A stretch of DNA of 64,000 nt from JAWPMT01 sp965242775. GTDB lineage: Bacteria > Bacteroidota > Bacteroidia > Cytophagales > Cyclobacteriaceae. Positions within the stretch are counted from its first letter, which is position 1; every line of letters starts with the position of its first letter. The stretch spans positions 62,001 through 126,000 of the forward strand of contig CBDETI010000011.1 in the NCBI GenBank assembly GCA_965242775.1, given 5' to 3'. The notes below the pieces were generated by a model. It did not search any database. It was given only the letters and a program-made list of their open reading frames with translations, and was not told the DNA's origin. Shown here piece by piece: positions 17,546 through 25,885 of the stretch. Position numbers and translations under genes: made by a program.

Positions 17546-17574
17546 TTGAGTTCAAGGGTTATGTCTTAGCTTTG
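17546..17574 (+). promoter_or_regulatory. Bacteroidota-type promoter of accD
   Basis: TTG at 17546-17548 and TAGCTTTG at 17567-17574 are separated by 18 bp, matching the TTG-N17-19-TAnnTTTG consensus for the primary sigma factor of Bacteroidota. The accD ATG is 26 bp downstream. Confidence 0.6.
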
Positions 17575-17600
17575 CGCACCTCATTTAATAAGCTGGAAAT

Positions 17601-18440
17601 ATGGCTTGGTTCAAGAGACAAGACAAAGGAATTCAAACCCCGACTGCACAAAAGAAGGAAGTGCCTGATGGCTTGTGGTACAAAACACCAAAAGGTCACA
17701 TTGTCCACATGCGCGAGCTTCGCAACAATGCTTATGTTTCCCCGGAAGATGACTACCATGTCAAAATAGGTTCCAAAGAATATTTCGAGATCCTTTTCGA
17801 TAACAATGAGTTTGAGGAGCTAGATGCGAAGATGACCTCTGGCGACCCACTCAAGTTTGTTGATACTAAGAAATACCCCGATCGGATAGCCGCTAGCCAG
17901 AAGAAAAGCGAATTGAAAGATGCAGTACGCACCGCCAGTGGCAAAATCAATGGACTGCCCATTACGATCGGATGTATGGATTTTGCTTTCATTGGAGGCT
18001 CTATGGGCTCAGTGGTAGGTGAAAAGATAGCCAGAGCTATCGATCATGCTGTCAAGAAGAAGACGCCTTTTCTCATGATCTCAAAGTCGGGAGGAGCTCG
18101 GATGATGGAGGCAGGGATTTCTTTGATGCAGATGGGCAAAATATCCGGACGCCTAAATCTTCTGGAGCGGGCTGGTTTACCCTATATTTCCCTTTTGACG
18201 GACCCCACTACAGGCGGCGTGACAGCTTCCTACTCGATGTTAGGAGATTTCAACATCGCCGAACCTGGTGCGCTGATCGGGTTTGCAGGCCCACGCGTGA
18301 TACGGGAGACCATCGGCAAGGACCTCCCAAAAGGTTTCCAAAGTGCAGAGTTTGTTCTAGATCATGGGTTCCTTGATTTTATCGTTGACAGGCGACAACT
18401 GAAAACACGGATCACGACGCTTCTTAAGCTTTTGCAGTGA
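17601..18440 (+). CDS. accD: Acetyl-CoA carboxylase carboxyltransferase subunit beta
   Basis: 279 residues. Full crotonase-like carboxyltransferase core: GKINGLPITIGCMDFAFIGG, SKSGGARMMEAGISLMQMGK, DPTTGGVTASYSMLGD and FAGPRVIRETI. It transfers carboxyl from carboxybiotin to acetyl-CoA in fatty acid synthesis, together with AccA (not in the window). The N-terminal region that in E. coli holds a four-cysteine zinc ribbon is present (DGLWYKTPKGHIVH, then NAYVSPEDDYHVKIG) but contains no cysteine at all, so zinc cannot bind there in the usual way. The remainder is intact. Confidence 0.95.
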   Translation: MAWFKRQDKGIQTPTAQKKEVPDGLWYKTPKGHIVHMRELRNNAYVSPEDDYHVKIGSKEYFEILFDNNEFEELDAKMTSGDPLKFVDTKKYPDRIAASQKKSELKDAVRTASGKINGLPITIGCMDFAFIGGSMGSVVGEKIARAIDHAVKKKTPFLMISKSGGARMMEAGISLMQMGKISGRLNLLERAGLPYISLLTDPTTGGVTASYSMLGDFNIAEPGALIGFAGPRVIRETIGKDLPKGFQSAEFVLDHGFLDFIVDRRQLKTRITTLLKLLQ

Positions 18441-18521
18441 ACAAATGATGGGGACTCTCGGTTTCAAATTGAGAACGCGAAAGTTGATTGTTTAGAAGCG
18501 GGTCGTTCGACCTTATAACTT

Positions 18522-18529
18522 ATATTTGC
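18522..18529 (+). promoter_or_regulatory. Bacteroidota -7 element upstream of nqrF
   Basis: TATATTTG matches TAnnTTTG and lies 27 bp before the nqrF ATG, indicating that nqrF has its own promoter. Confidence 0.4.
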
Positions 18530-18556
18530 TATCCAAATTTCTAAAGAAATTTATCT

Positions 18557-19855
18557 ATGTCATCTATTGTTATCACAGCTGTAATTGCATTTACGGTTGT
18601 CATTCTCCTGCTGGTGTTGATCCTGCTCCTTGCACAATCCAAATTAGTGCAGTCAGGACCTGTGAAAATAGTGATCAACGGCGATGAGGAAAACGCCATT
18701 ACAACCTCTGCAGGGAGTACCCTGCTTTCCACGTTAAGTGCACAAAAAATCTTCCTGCCCTCTGCTTGTGGCGGAGGAGGTACATGTGCCATGTGCAAAT
18801 GCCGAATCACTGAAGGCGGAGGTGACGTGCTGCCTACGGAAGTAGGACACCTCAATAGAACCGAAAGGAAAGAAAATGTTCGCTTATCGTGTCAGGTTAA
18901 GGTTAAGGAAGACCTTAAAATTGAAATTCCTGAGGAGATATTTGGGATCAAGAAATGGGAGGCCACAGTGGTCAGAAACTGGAATGTTGCCTCTTTCATA
19001 AAAGAATTTGTAGTTGAATTGCCTGAGGAGATGGATTATCAGGCTGGTGGCTACATTCAAATTGAGGTGCCAACCTGTGAGGTGGATTTTAAAGACATGG
19101 ATATCACTGCTCACCCTGAGGAACACGAAGATCCTAATAAGTTTCAATTTGAGTGGGACAAATTCGGGTTGTGGGATCTCAAGATGAAAAATACCGAAAC
19201 CATTGAGCGTGCATACTCCATGGCTTCATATCCTGCCGAGGGGCGGGAGATCATGCTTAATGTGCGTATCGCAACACCTCCATGGGATCGCGCAGCTAAC
19301 GGATGGATGAAAGTAAATCCTGGTATAGCTTCGTCATACATATTTGGATTGAAGCCTGGTGATAAAGTAACGATTTCAGGGCCTTATGGTGAGTTTTTCA
19401 TCAACCCTTCAGAAGCAGAAATGCTATATGTCGGCGGTGGTGCAGGGATGGCACCGATGCGGTCTCACCTATATCACTTATTCAAGACATTACAGACTGG
19501 TCGTAAGGTGACTTATTGGTATGGTGGTCGATCTCGGCGAGAGCTTTTCTATCTTGAGCACTTTTACGAGCTCGAGAAGAACTTCCCGAACTTCAAATTT
19601 TTCGTAGTACTTTCTGAGCCACTAGAGGAGGACAACTGGAAAGTCAAGAAAGATGTGGATGACGCTGAAGGCGACGGCTTCTTAGGTTTTGTCCACCAGG
19701 CGGTAATAGATGAGTATTTAAACAAACACGATGCTCCGGAAGAAATTGAGCTGTATTTCTGTGGTCCGCCATTGATGAACAAAGCGGTTCAAAAAATGGG
19801 TGAAGACTTTGGTATTCCCGATGAAAATATTCGATTCGATGATTTTGGTGGCTAA
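18557..19855 (+). CDS. nqrF: Na+-translocating NADH:quinone reductase subunit F
   Basis: 432 residues. One N-terminal transmembrane helix (VITAVIAFTVVILLLVLILL), a plant-type 2Fe-2S domain with the cysteine cluster SACGGGGTCAMCKC plus a later Cys in RLSCQV, then an FAD domain (ERAYSMASYP, with the flavin-binding RxYS pattern) and an NADH domain (YVGGGAGMAPMRSH, then FCGPPLMNKAV). This is the NADH-oxidising subunit of Na+-NQR. nqrA-E are not adjacent: accD precedes it and an arginase-like gene follows, with an own promoter and a terminator flanking it. Start ATG 18557. Confidence 0.95.
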   Translation: MSSIVITAVIAFTVVILLLVLILLLAQSKLVQSGPVKIVINGDEENAITTSAGSTLLSTLSAQKIFLPSACGGGGTCAMCKCRITEGGGDVLPTEVGHLNRTERKENVRLSCQVKVKEDLKIEIPEEIFGIKKWEATVVRNWNVASFIKEFVVELPEEMDYQAGGYIQIEVPTCEVDFKDMDITAHPEEHEDPNKFQFEWDKFGLWDLKMKNTETIERAYSMASYPAEGREIMLNVRIATPPWDRAANGWMKVNPGIASSYIFGLKPGDKVTISGPYGEFFINPSEAEMLYVGGGAGMAPMRSHLYHLFKTLQTGRKVTYWYGGRSRRELFYLEHFYELEKNFPNFKFFVVLSEPLEEDNWKVKKDVDDAEGDGFLGFVHQAVIDEYLNKHDAPEEIELYFCGPPLMNKAVQKMGEDFGIPDENIRFDDFGG

Positions 19856-19878
19856 GACCAAAAGAAATTAAAATGGAA

Positions 19879-19904
19879 GGGAAATATTTATTTCCCTTTT
19901 TTTG
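19879..19904 (+). terminator. Rho-independent terminator after nqrF
   Basis: GGGAAAT-ATTT-ATTTCCC forms a 7-bp stem with a 4-nt loop followed by a run of seven T. It ends 17 bp before the ATG chosen for the next gene. Confidence 0.85.
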
Positions 19905-19921
19905 TGTCTAAAAATTGGCAA

Positions 19922-21079
19922 ATGGACCTGTCCCTGTTTTTTGATCCACTACCGGAAAAGTTTAATGAGCTCACTTCTGGAGCACCCAACTTGGGCCAAT
20001 CAATATTCGGCTATTTTTCAAAAATGCCGGAGTTGGAGGGGATGCACTTGGCCTTGATTGGCCTTAAAGAAAACAGGAGCATGGACACGAAACCAAGTGG
20101 AGTGGTAGACGCTGCCGATAGCATTAGAGAGCAATTGTACTCATTGCAAAAGGGAAGTGCTTCCTACAAAATTGCGGACCTTGGAAATCTAAGGAATGGC
20201 CCAACTTTTGACGACACGGTCCAGCGGGTGCAGGAGGTATGTGCTTTGTTAATTGAAAAGGGCATAGTACCTATACTATTTGGAAGTACCCACGATATCA
20301 CTTTGGCTCAAGTTCAGGCTTACGAGGAACTAGACAAGTCCATCAATATATTAATTGCAGACGCCACCTTTGATCTTGAGGAAAGTGAGCCCACAAAATC
20401 ACATTTACGTAACCTCATCAATAAAAACTCAAAACAGATTTTTCAGCTGACCCACCTGGCACACCAGAGTTACCTGGTCAGTGAAGAGCTGTTTTCCTTG
20501 ATGGAATCTCTGCAATTCGAGACCATACGGCTGGGTGCGGTTAAAGAGAAGTTGCCCGAGATGGAGCCCTTGATCAGGGATGCAGATTTGTTGTCTTTTG
20601 ACCTTTCCGCGATCAGCCACCAGTTTATGCCAGCTGGAATAGACAGTAAGGTCTACGGTTTATCTGGAGAGGAGGCATGCCAGATTTGCTGGTATGCTGG
20701 CCTAAATGACAAACTGAGTTCGGTTGGGTTCTATGGCATGGATCGAGACCTTGACGATTCAAGAAGTACCGGAGCTTTTGTTACGGCTACCATGATATGG
20801 TATTTTATAGAGGGCTATTACCACCGCAGCAATGACAAGGATTTTCAATCAGCTAATTTCATGATTTATGAAGTGAGTATGTCAGGGGAACCAGAGTCTA
20901 TCCGATTTTTTAAGAGCAATCGCAGCGAAAAATGGTGGATGGAAGTGCCGAATGAGGAAAACGAAAACTCCGTGTTTCTTAGAAACAAGATGGTGCCCTG
21001 TAGCTATGCTGATTATGAGGCTGCCCTCGAGGGGGAGGTTCCGCCCCGCTGGCTATCAGCTTTTGTCCGTTTGAACTAA
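19922..21079 (+). CDS. Ureohydrolase (arginase/formimidoylglutamase)-like protein with degenerate metal site
   Basis: 385 residues from ATG 19922; a GTG at 19904 overlaps the nqrF terminator and is less likely. The arginase-fold landmarks are present but altered. GSTHDITLA corresponds to GGxHx, IADATFDLEE to DAHxD (the His replaced by Thr, other acids shifted) and DLLSFDLSAI to SFDxDxxD (the second Asp replaced by Ser). The lost ligands of the binuclear Mn site suggest that ordinary ureohydrolase chemistry is lost or changed. It ends with a C-terminal extension (WLSAFVRLN). Bacteroidota proteins of this type are often labelled formimidoylglutamase; no hut genes are nearby. Confidence 0.75.
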   Translation: MDLSLFFDPLPEKFNELTSGAPNLGQSIFGYFSKMPELEGMHLALIGLKENRSMDTKPSGVVDAADSIREQLYSLQKGSASYKIADLGNLRNGPTFDDTVQRVQEVCALLIEKGIVPILFGSTHDITLAQVQAYEELDKSINILIADATFDLEESEPTKSHLRNLINKNSKQIFQLTHLAHQSYLVSEELFSLMESLQFETIRLGAVKEKLPEMEPLIRDADLLSFDLSAISHQFMPAGIDSKVYGLSGEEACQICWYAGLNDKLSSVGFYGMDRDLDDSRSTGAFVTATMIWYFIEGYYHRSNDKDFQSANFMIYEVSMSGEPESIRFFKSNRSEKWWMEVPNEENENSVFLRNKMVPCSYADYEAALEGEVPPRWLSAFVRLN

Positions 21080-21137
21080 CGCTTTTTGTCGACGCTGCTT
21101 TTTCCTCTATTTTCGGAGGCTCATTAAAAATTAAAGC

Positions 21138-22715
21138 GTGTCAAAAAAGACAAATATTTCCACACTCGCGATTTGCCTCATTTTGCAAGTAGGCTACTGC
21201 CAGAGTGAAGATTGGTACAACGAGGATCTGGGGATATCCGGGACCCTGGGAGTGAGTGTTGACCGTAGCTACGACAACTTTAAAGGACAACAATCTGAGG
21301 TGATTGTGGCAATCATTGACTCGGGGGTTGACGTGTTACACGAAGATCTGAAAGACAATATTTGGATCAACAAAGGCGAAATTCCTAACAACGGGAAAGA
21401 TGATGATAATAATGGCTATATCGATGATCTCCATGGTTGGAACTTCCTGGGGGGCGCGGATGGTCAGAATATTATCACCGAGACTTACGGAGAGGTCAGA
21501 CATTACCGTGCCCTGAGGGAAAAGTTTGAAGGCAAAGACACCATGCAGTTGGCAGGTAAAGACTTGGAGGACTACTCGAAGATGCTGAAGATGAAACTCG
21601 ATATCGAGAAAAAGGCGGCCGCCTCAGAAAAGGAGCTAACATCAATTGCCCAATTCGATGAGACCCTTGGTCAGGTCCAATTCCTGTTGAGACCTTATCT
21701 TGATGGGCAAAACCCAACCGAAGAAATACTCAACGACATTACTGCCCCAAACGATGGAGTGCAAGCTGCCAAAGAAATCATGTTGCAGTTGATAAGCAAT
21801 GGTTTCAATGAGCGCGATTACCTCGAGTACAAAGAATATCATCGGGTGCGAAGAGACTTTCACTACAATCTGGACTATGATCCTCGCGGCATTGTTGGGG
21901 ACAATCCGAAAGACCCCTACGAAAGGTATTATGGCAATAACGATGTATTTGGAGGACATGCTGATCACGGAACCCATGTGGCCGGAATAATTGGAGCAGT
22001 GCGTGGCAACGGCATCGGTATTGATGGTGTAGCTAATAATGTACGTCTGATGATTTTGCGGGCTGTGCCTGACGGAGATGAACGGGACAAAGACATAGCC
22101 AATGCCATCTTATATGCGGTTGAAAATGGGGCGAAAGTCATCAATATGAGTTTTGGCAAAGGTCATTCACCGCACAAGGAAGCGGTCGATAAAGCAGTAC
22201 AATTCGCCGCTGAACACAACGTACTGATTGTTCACGCAGCCGGTAATGCCGCTGTGAATATCGACGAAGCCACTCATTTTCCGGTTCGGACATTCGAGAA
22301 TGGTCTTGTAGCAGAAAACTGGATAGAAGTGGGAGCATCAGACAAGGTGCCGAATGCCTATTTGCCCGCTAATTTCAGTAATTACGGAAGGAAGGAAGTT
22401 GAAGTATTTGCTCCTGGAGTGGATATTTACTCCACCCTTCCCGACAATCAATATGGTGAAAACAGTGGGACAAGCATGGCTGCCCCAGTAGTGTCTGGCA
22501 TGGCTGCAGTATTGCTATCTTATTATCCTGAACTTAAACCCCTGGAGGTAAAGCGCCTCCTTGTGGGGACAGTGGAGCCGTTCAAGAACCTCAAAGTATA
22601 TTATCCCGATACATCTGGAGAAAGAAATCGAAAAACGAAATTCAAGAAAATTTCGGCCACCGGTGGAATTGTGAATCTGTATAGAGCGTTGAGTGAGGCG
22701 TCAAATGTCAACTAG
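21138..22715 (+). CDS. Subtilisin-family (S8) serine protease, secreted
   Basis: 525 residues from a GTG. A signal peptide ends near ICLILQVGYC. The catalytic triad is complete: Asp61 in AIIDSGVD, His277 in DHGTHVAGI and Ser446 in SGTSMAAPV, with the oxyanion Asn in HAAGNA. Asp and His are about 216 residues apart, much more than in subtilisin, because a large helical and charged insertion (roughly residues 95-250) sits between them. Sequences such as NGKDDDNNGYIDD may bind calcium. The stop overlaps the convergent PspC-domain gene by 4 bp. Confidence 0.92.
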   Translation: MSKKTNISTLAICLILQVGYCQSEDWYNEDLGISGTLGVSVDRSYDNFKGQQSEVIVAIIDSGVDVLHEDLKDNIWINKGEIPNNGKDDDNNGYIDDLHGWNFLGGADGQNIITETYGEVRHYRALREKFEGKDTMQLAGKDLEDYSKMLKMKLDIEKKAAASEKELTSIAQFDETLGQVQFLLRPYLDGQNPTEEILNDITAPNDGVQAAKEIMLQLISNGFNERDYLEYKEYHRVRRDFHYNLDYDPRGIVGDNPKDPYERYYGNNDVFGGHADHGTHVAGIIGAVRGNGIGIDGVANNVRLMILRAVPDGDERDKDIANAILYAVENGAKVINMSFGKGHSPHKEAVDKAVQFAAEHNVLIVHAAGNAAVNIDEATHFPVRTFENGLVAENWIEVGASDKVPNAYLPANFSNYGRKEVEVFAPGVDIYSTLPDNQYGENSGTSMAAPVVSGMAAVLLSYYPELKPLEVKRLLVGTVEPFKNLKVYYPDTSGERNRKTKFKKISATGGIVNLYRALSEASNVN

Positions 22716-22897
22716 CCTCTTGGCACGACGACCCAAAGTATGATGTAAACCAGCAAACCCGGGAAGGCAACACTCAGAAGACTCAGTAGTACATAGCCAA
22801 TTCTTACCAGGCTGGGATCCAGGTCGAAGTATTCTGCAATACCACCACATACGCCACCCAGCACCCCGTCATTGGTTCGTCTTAATCTTTTACTCAT
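22712..22897 (-). CDS. PspC-domain membrane protein
   Basis: 61 residues. RTNDGVLGGVCGGIAEYFDL followed by the hydrophobic stretch VLLSLLSVAFPGLLVYIILW is the PspC domain signature. A small inner-membrane protein possibly linked to envelope stress; no psp operon is nearby. Confidence 0.9.
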   Translation of the reverse strand: MSKRLRRTNDGVLGGVCGGIAEYFDLDPSLVRIGYVLLSLLSVAFPGLLVYIILWVVVPRG

Positions 22898-22909
22898 AAA
22901 ATAAAGATA

Positions 22910-23155
22910 TTAGAGGCTACCGATTTTGGCAACAGTCACTTTCAGTATTTGTGTGCCAATTTGTCCGGCGCTCGTAGATGCAGGTACCTCGACCTCTTCT
23001 TTCGCGAAGGGGTTTTGAAAGTCGCCATCCTGAAGGGAAGATTTCTGGGCAATCAGACCTGAGTTGAAGCTCATTAACAGGGCTATCACAATCCCTAGAA
23101 TAATAAGGAGCGTTTTCGTGAGGTTACTTCTGATATTGGTTTTGCCGGTGAGCAT
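22910..23155 (-). CDS. Small membrane-anchored hypothetical protein
   Basis: 81 residues from ATG 23155 (an upstream TTG at 23185 is possible). One hydrophobic segment (LTKTLLIILGIVIALLMSF) and a short polar C-terminal part. No family recognised. It lies 12 bp upstream of the PspC gene on the same strand and may be co-transcribed with it. Confidence 0.55.
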   Translation of the reverse strand: MLTGKTNIRSNLTKTLLIILGIVIALLMSFNSGLIAQKSSLQDGDFQNPFAKEEVEVPASTSAGQIGTQILKVTVAKIGSL

Positions 23156-23292
23156 ACTGTTTAAGTTTAACAATGACCGTGCCAAAATCCCTTAACCGCC
23201 TTTAAAATGAATAATAACAGTTTTCGTGGGTCGGGGTTTAAGAGAATGTCCTATACCGAACACTTGTGAGGTTGTGTTGCGTACGCTTTTTT

Positions 23293-24306
23293 TCAATCTG
23301 CCGCAAAAAGGCGTATATCAGACTCGTTGATTTGGAAATCAAGGAGCTCCCCGGGCTTAAGCTGGCAACGCTCTGTTTCCACTGAAATGGTTGACTTACC
23401 ATCTGGACTCTCGATGATCAGGATTTCGTGAGGGCCGTTGAAAGTCTTTTGGATGAGTTTTCCACTAAACTCTCCATTTTTTCCAAGTTTTACGCACTCA
23501 GGCCGGGCGAACAATTTCACATGTCCATTTTCGCTGGCTGCGATTTTCTTAGCACCAAATGCTGTTGTCAACAGACCATTTGCCACTGACCCGTCCATGA
23601 TCACGCTGGGACCAAAGAAATCAGAGACATATTGCGAGTTAGGTCGATCGTAAAGTGCACTTGGTATACCCTCCTGAATAATGGCCCCTGCTTTCATCAT
23701 AATCACTCGCTGGGAGATCAAAAAGGCATCTGTGGCGCTATGGGTGACGATCAAAGTAGTGAGGTCCAACTCCCGGATGAGCGAGAGTAACTCGTGGCGA
23801 ATTTTGCCCTTGACCATTTCGTCGAGATTACTAAAAGGTTCATCCATCAGCATTAGTACGGGTTCCTTTGCAATGGCCCTTGCTAGAGCTACCCGTTGCT
23901 GCTGACCTCCTGATAGTTCATGAGGAAATCGACGATTCAAGCCGGTCAGGTGCACTTTTTCTAAGAGCGAGTCAACCTTTTTCCTGGTGACTCCCTTGCT
24001 TTCTTTGAGGGCAAAGCCAACGTTTTGTTCGATGTTGAGATGAGGAAACAATGCAAGATTCTGGAAGACAAAGCCGATGTTACGCTTTTCAGGGGGTAAA
24101 GTAGTAATGTCCTTTCCCTGAAGAAAAACCTTTCCACTACTCAAGGTTTCAAGTCCAGCAATGCAGCGGAGTAATGTCGTTTTGCCACAGCCACTTTCAC
24201 CGGTGATGGCGGTGATGGTACCCGCCTCAAACCGGGCATTCACTGATTGTAAGGCTGGAGTTGATCCAAATTCCTTGGAAGCTTCTTCAACGACCAGGTG
24301 TGGCAT
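23293..24306 (-). CDS. Ferric iron-type ABC transporter ATP-binding protein (FbpC-like)
   Basis: 337 residues. Walker A GESGCGKTT (near residue 36), Q-loop FVFQNLALFPHL, signature ELSGGQQQRVALARA, Walker B LMLMDEPFSNLD and H-loop VTHS, followed by a TOBE-like C-terminal domain. The long C-terminus fits the CysA/PotA/FbpC group. It overlaps the permease gene by 20 bp and is the third gene of an fbpABC-type operon. Confidence 0.9.
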   Translation of the reverse strand: MPHLVVEEASKEFGSTPALQSVNARFEAGTITAITGESGCGKTTLLRCIAGLETLSSGKVFLQGKDITTLPPEKRNIGFVFQNLALFPHLNIEQNVGFALKESKGVTRKKVDSLLEKVHLTGLNRRFPHELSGGQQQRVALARAIAKEPVLMLMDEPFSNLDEMVKGKIRHELLSLIRELDLTTLIVTHSATDAFLISQRVIMMKAGAIIQEGIPSALYDRPNSQYVSDFFGPSVIMDGSVANGLLTTAFGAKKIAASENGHVKLFARPECVKLGKNGEFSGKLIQKTFNGPHEILIIESPDGKSTISVETERCQLKPGELLDFQINESDIRLFAAD

Positions 24307-25885
24307 GCTTAATCAAAGTCTTATTTAAATAATATACAGGGACCATTCCAATCAAAACAATCAATAGCGATCCTGGTGCCGAATAAGCAGGCAATTCATC
24401 TTTCGCGTATTGATAGGCATTCGTTGCAAGGGTCTCAAAATTAAAGGGTCGTAAGATCAGTGTAAGCGAAAGTTCCTTGGTTACGTCTACAAAGACCAGC
24501 ATCAGAGCAGCTAGTAGGCCAGGCTGCAATAAAGGAAGGAAAACACGCTTCAAAACCTGCGAGGAGGAAGTTCCAAGCGAAAAAGCCGCATCTTCCAGAT
24601 GCTCGGAGTACTTGGCAAATTTTGATTGAATGGGGTTGAAGGAAACTGCGAAAAATCTAACACAATAGCCAAAAATTAATGCTGTCGTACTGGCAAATAG
24701 CAGGGCGCTATCAATGGTGGATATAAAGATGATAATACCCACAGCGATAACCGCGCCTGGGGTGGCATAACCAAGTTGTAGTATGCGGGTGCTTCCAGTT
24801 GCGATCATACCCCGACTTTTACTGATTCGATAGGTGTAGGCTATTATCAGCGACATTAAAACCAGAATCAGTGCGGTTGCAATATTCAATGAAAGTGAGT
24901 TGAGTGTAATGGACCAAAAATTCTCCCATTGGATTTTTGAAAAAGTCAAGCGAAACCAAAAAACCATCTGGATCACCGGTATTATAAAACCAGCAAAAAA
25001 AGGTAACAAGCAAGTTAGTGTTGCCATGGCTCTTTGGATGCCATTCAATTCATAAGGCCGCAGGGGCGACTGATGTAGACTGGCAAATCTTCTTTTGTTT
25101 GAGATTCTGTGCTCAAGAAGGAGAAAGAAGAGGACAAGCAACAATAAGATCATCGAAAGCGATACTGCTCCCTGGAGGTTTCCCAAGGATAGCCATTCTC
25201 GAAAAATCCCGGTAGTGAAAGTGGGAACTCCAAAGTACTTGACGGTTCCATAGTCGTTTAGCACCTCCATGATCACAAGGCTCAGTCCGGAAAATATAGC
25301 AGGCCAACTTACCGGCAGTACCACCTTAAAAAAGGTCTTGACTGGTGAAAGACCGAGATTGCGTGAGGCATCAATTAAAATACCGGACTGATTAACAAAA
25401 ACGGCTCTGGCAATAAGATATACATAAGGATATAAAACCACTGCCATCACAAAAATTGCGCCTGGTAAGGTCAGAATGTCCATGTAAATGTCTGGTAACC
25501 AATTTATTGATCTCAGGAAGATTCGTATGGGGCCAGCGTAATCTGTGAGACCTGAGTAAGCAATACCACTAATAAATGAGGGGATGGCGAGTGGCATGAT
25601 CAATAGCCAATCCAATTGCTTGCGACCAGGAAAATGGCAGGTCGTTACCAACCAGGCAGGCACAAGTCCCAACAGGAGCGTCATGACCCCCACGCCTAAG
25701 ACCATTGCCAGCGTATTGACCAGATACAATGGTAGCAGGCGTTGTTTTAAACTTTCAATGGCACCTGCCGGTTCTGAGAAAGCCTGGAAGAACAAAATTA
25801 AAATGGGGATGGAAATAAGTATGATGATTACGAAGGTAATCGCCTTCCATCCCCAGAATCGTCCGGGGCGTAGTGCTATTGCCAA
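24287..25885 (-). CDS. Ferric iron-type ABC transporter permease (FbpB-like, fused)
   Basis: 532 residues, about 12 transmembrane segments in two homologous halves, each with a binding-protein-dependent transport signature (DASRNLGLSPVKTFFKVVLP and EDAAFSLGTSSSQVLKRVFL). This fused two-half arrangement is typical of FbpB/FutB. The only start available near the 5' end is a TTG at 25885 overlapping the stop of the binding-protein gene. Confidence 0.9.
   Translation of the reverse strand: MAIALRPGRFWGWKAITFVIIILISIPILILFFQAFSEPAGAIESLKQRLLPLYLVNTLAMVLGVGVMTLLLGLVPAWLVTTCHFPGRKQLDWLLIMPLAIPSFISGIAYSGLTDYAGPIRIFLRSINWLPDIYMDILTLPGAIFVMAVVLYPYVYLIARAVFVNQSGILIDASRNLGLSPVKTFFKVVLPVSWPAIFSGLSLVIMEVLNDYGTVKYFGVPTFTTGIFREWLSLGNLQGAVSLSMILLLLVLFFLLLEHRISNKRRFASLHQSPLRPYELNGIQRAMATLTCLLPFFAGFIIPVIQMVFWFRLTFSKIQWENFWSITLNSLSLNIATALILVLMSLIIAYTYRISKSRGMIATGSTRILQLGYATPGAVIAVGIIIFISTIDSALLFASTTALIFGYCVRFFAVSFNPIQSKFAKYSEHLEDAAFSLGTSSSQVLKRVFLPLLQPGLLAALMLVFVDVTKELSLTLILRPFNFETLATNAYQYAKDELPAYSAPGSLLIVLIGMVPVYYLNKTLIKHATPGR

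Noticed and set aside
19904..19921. GTG start for the ureohydrolase-like gene
   Set aside because: It lies within the nqrF terminator; ATG 19922 is more likely.
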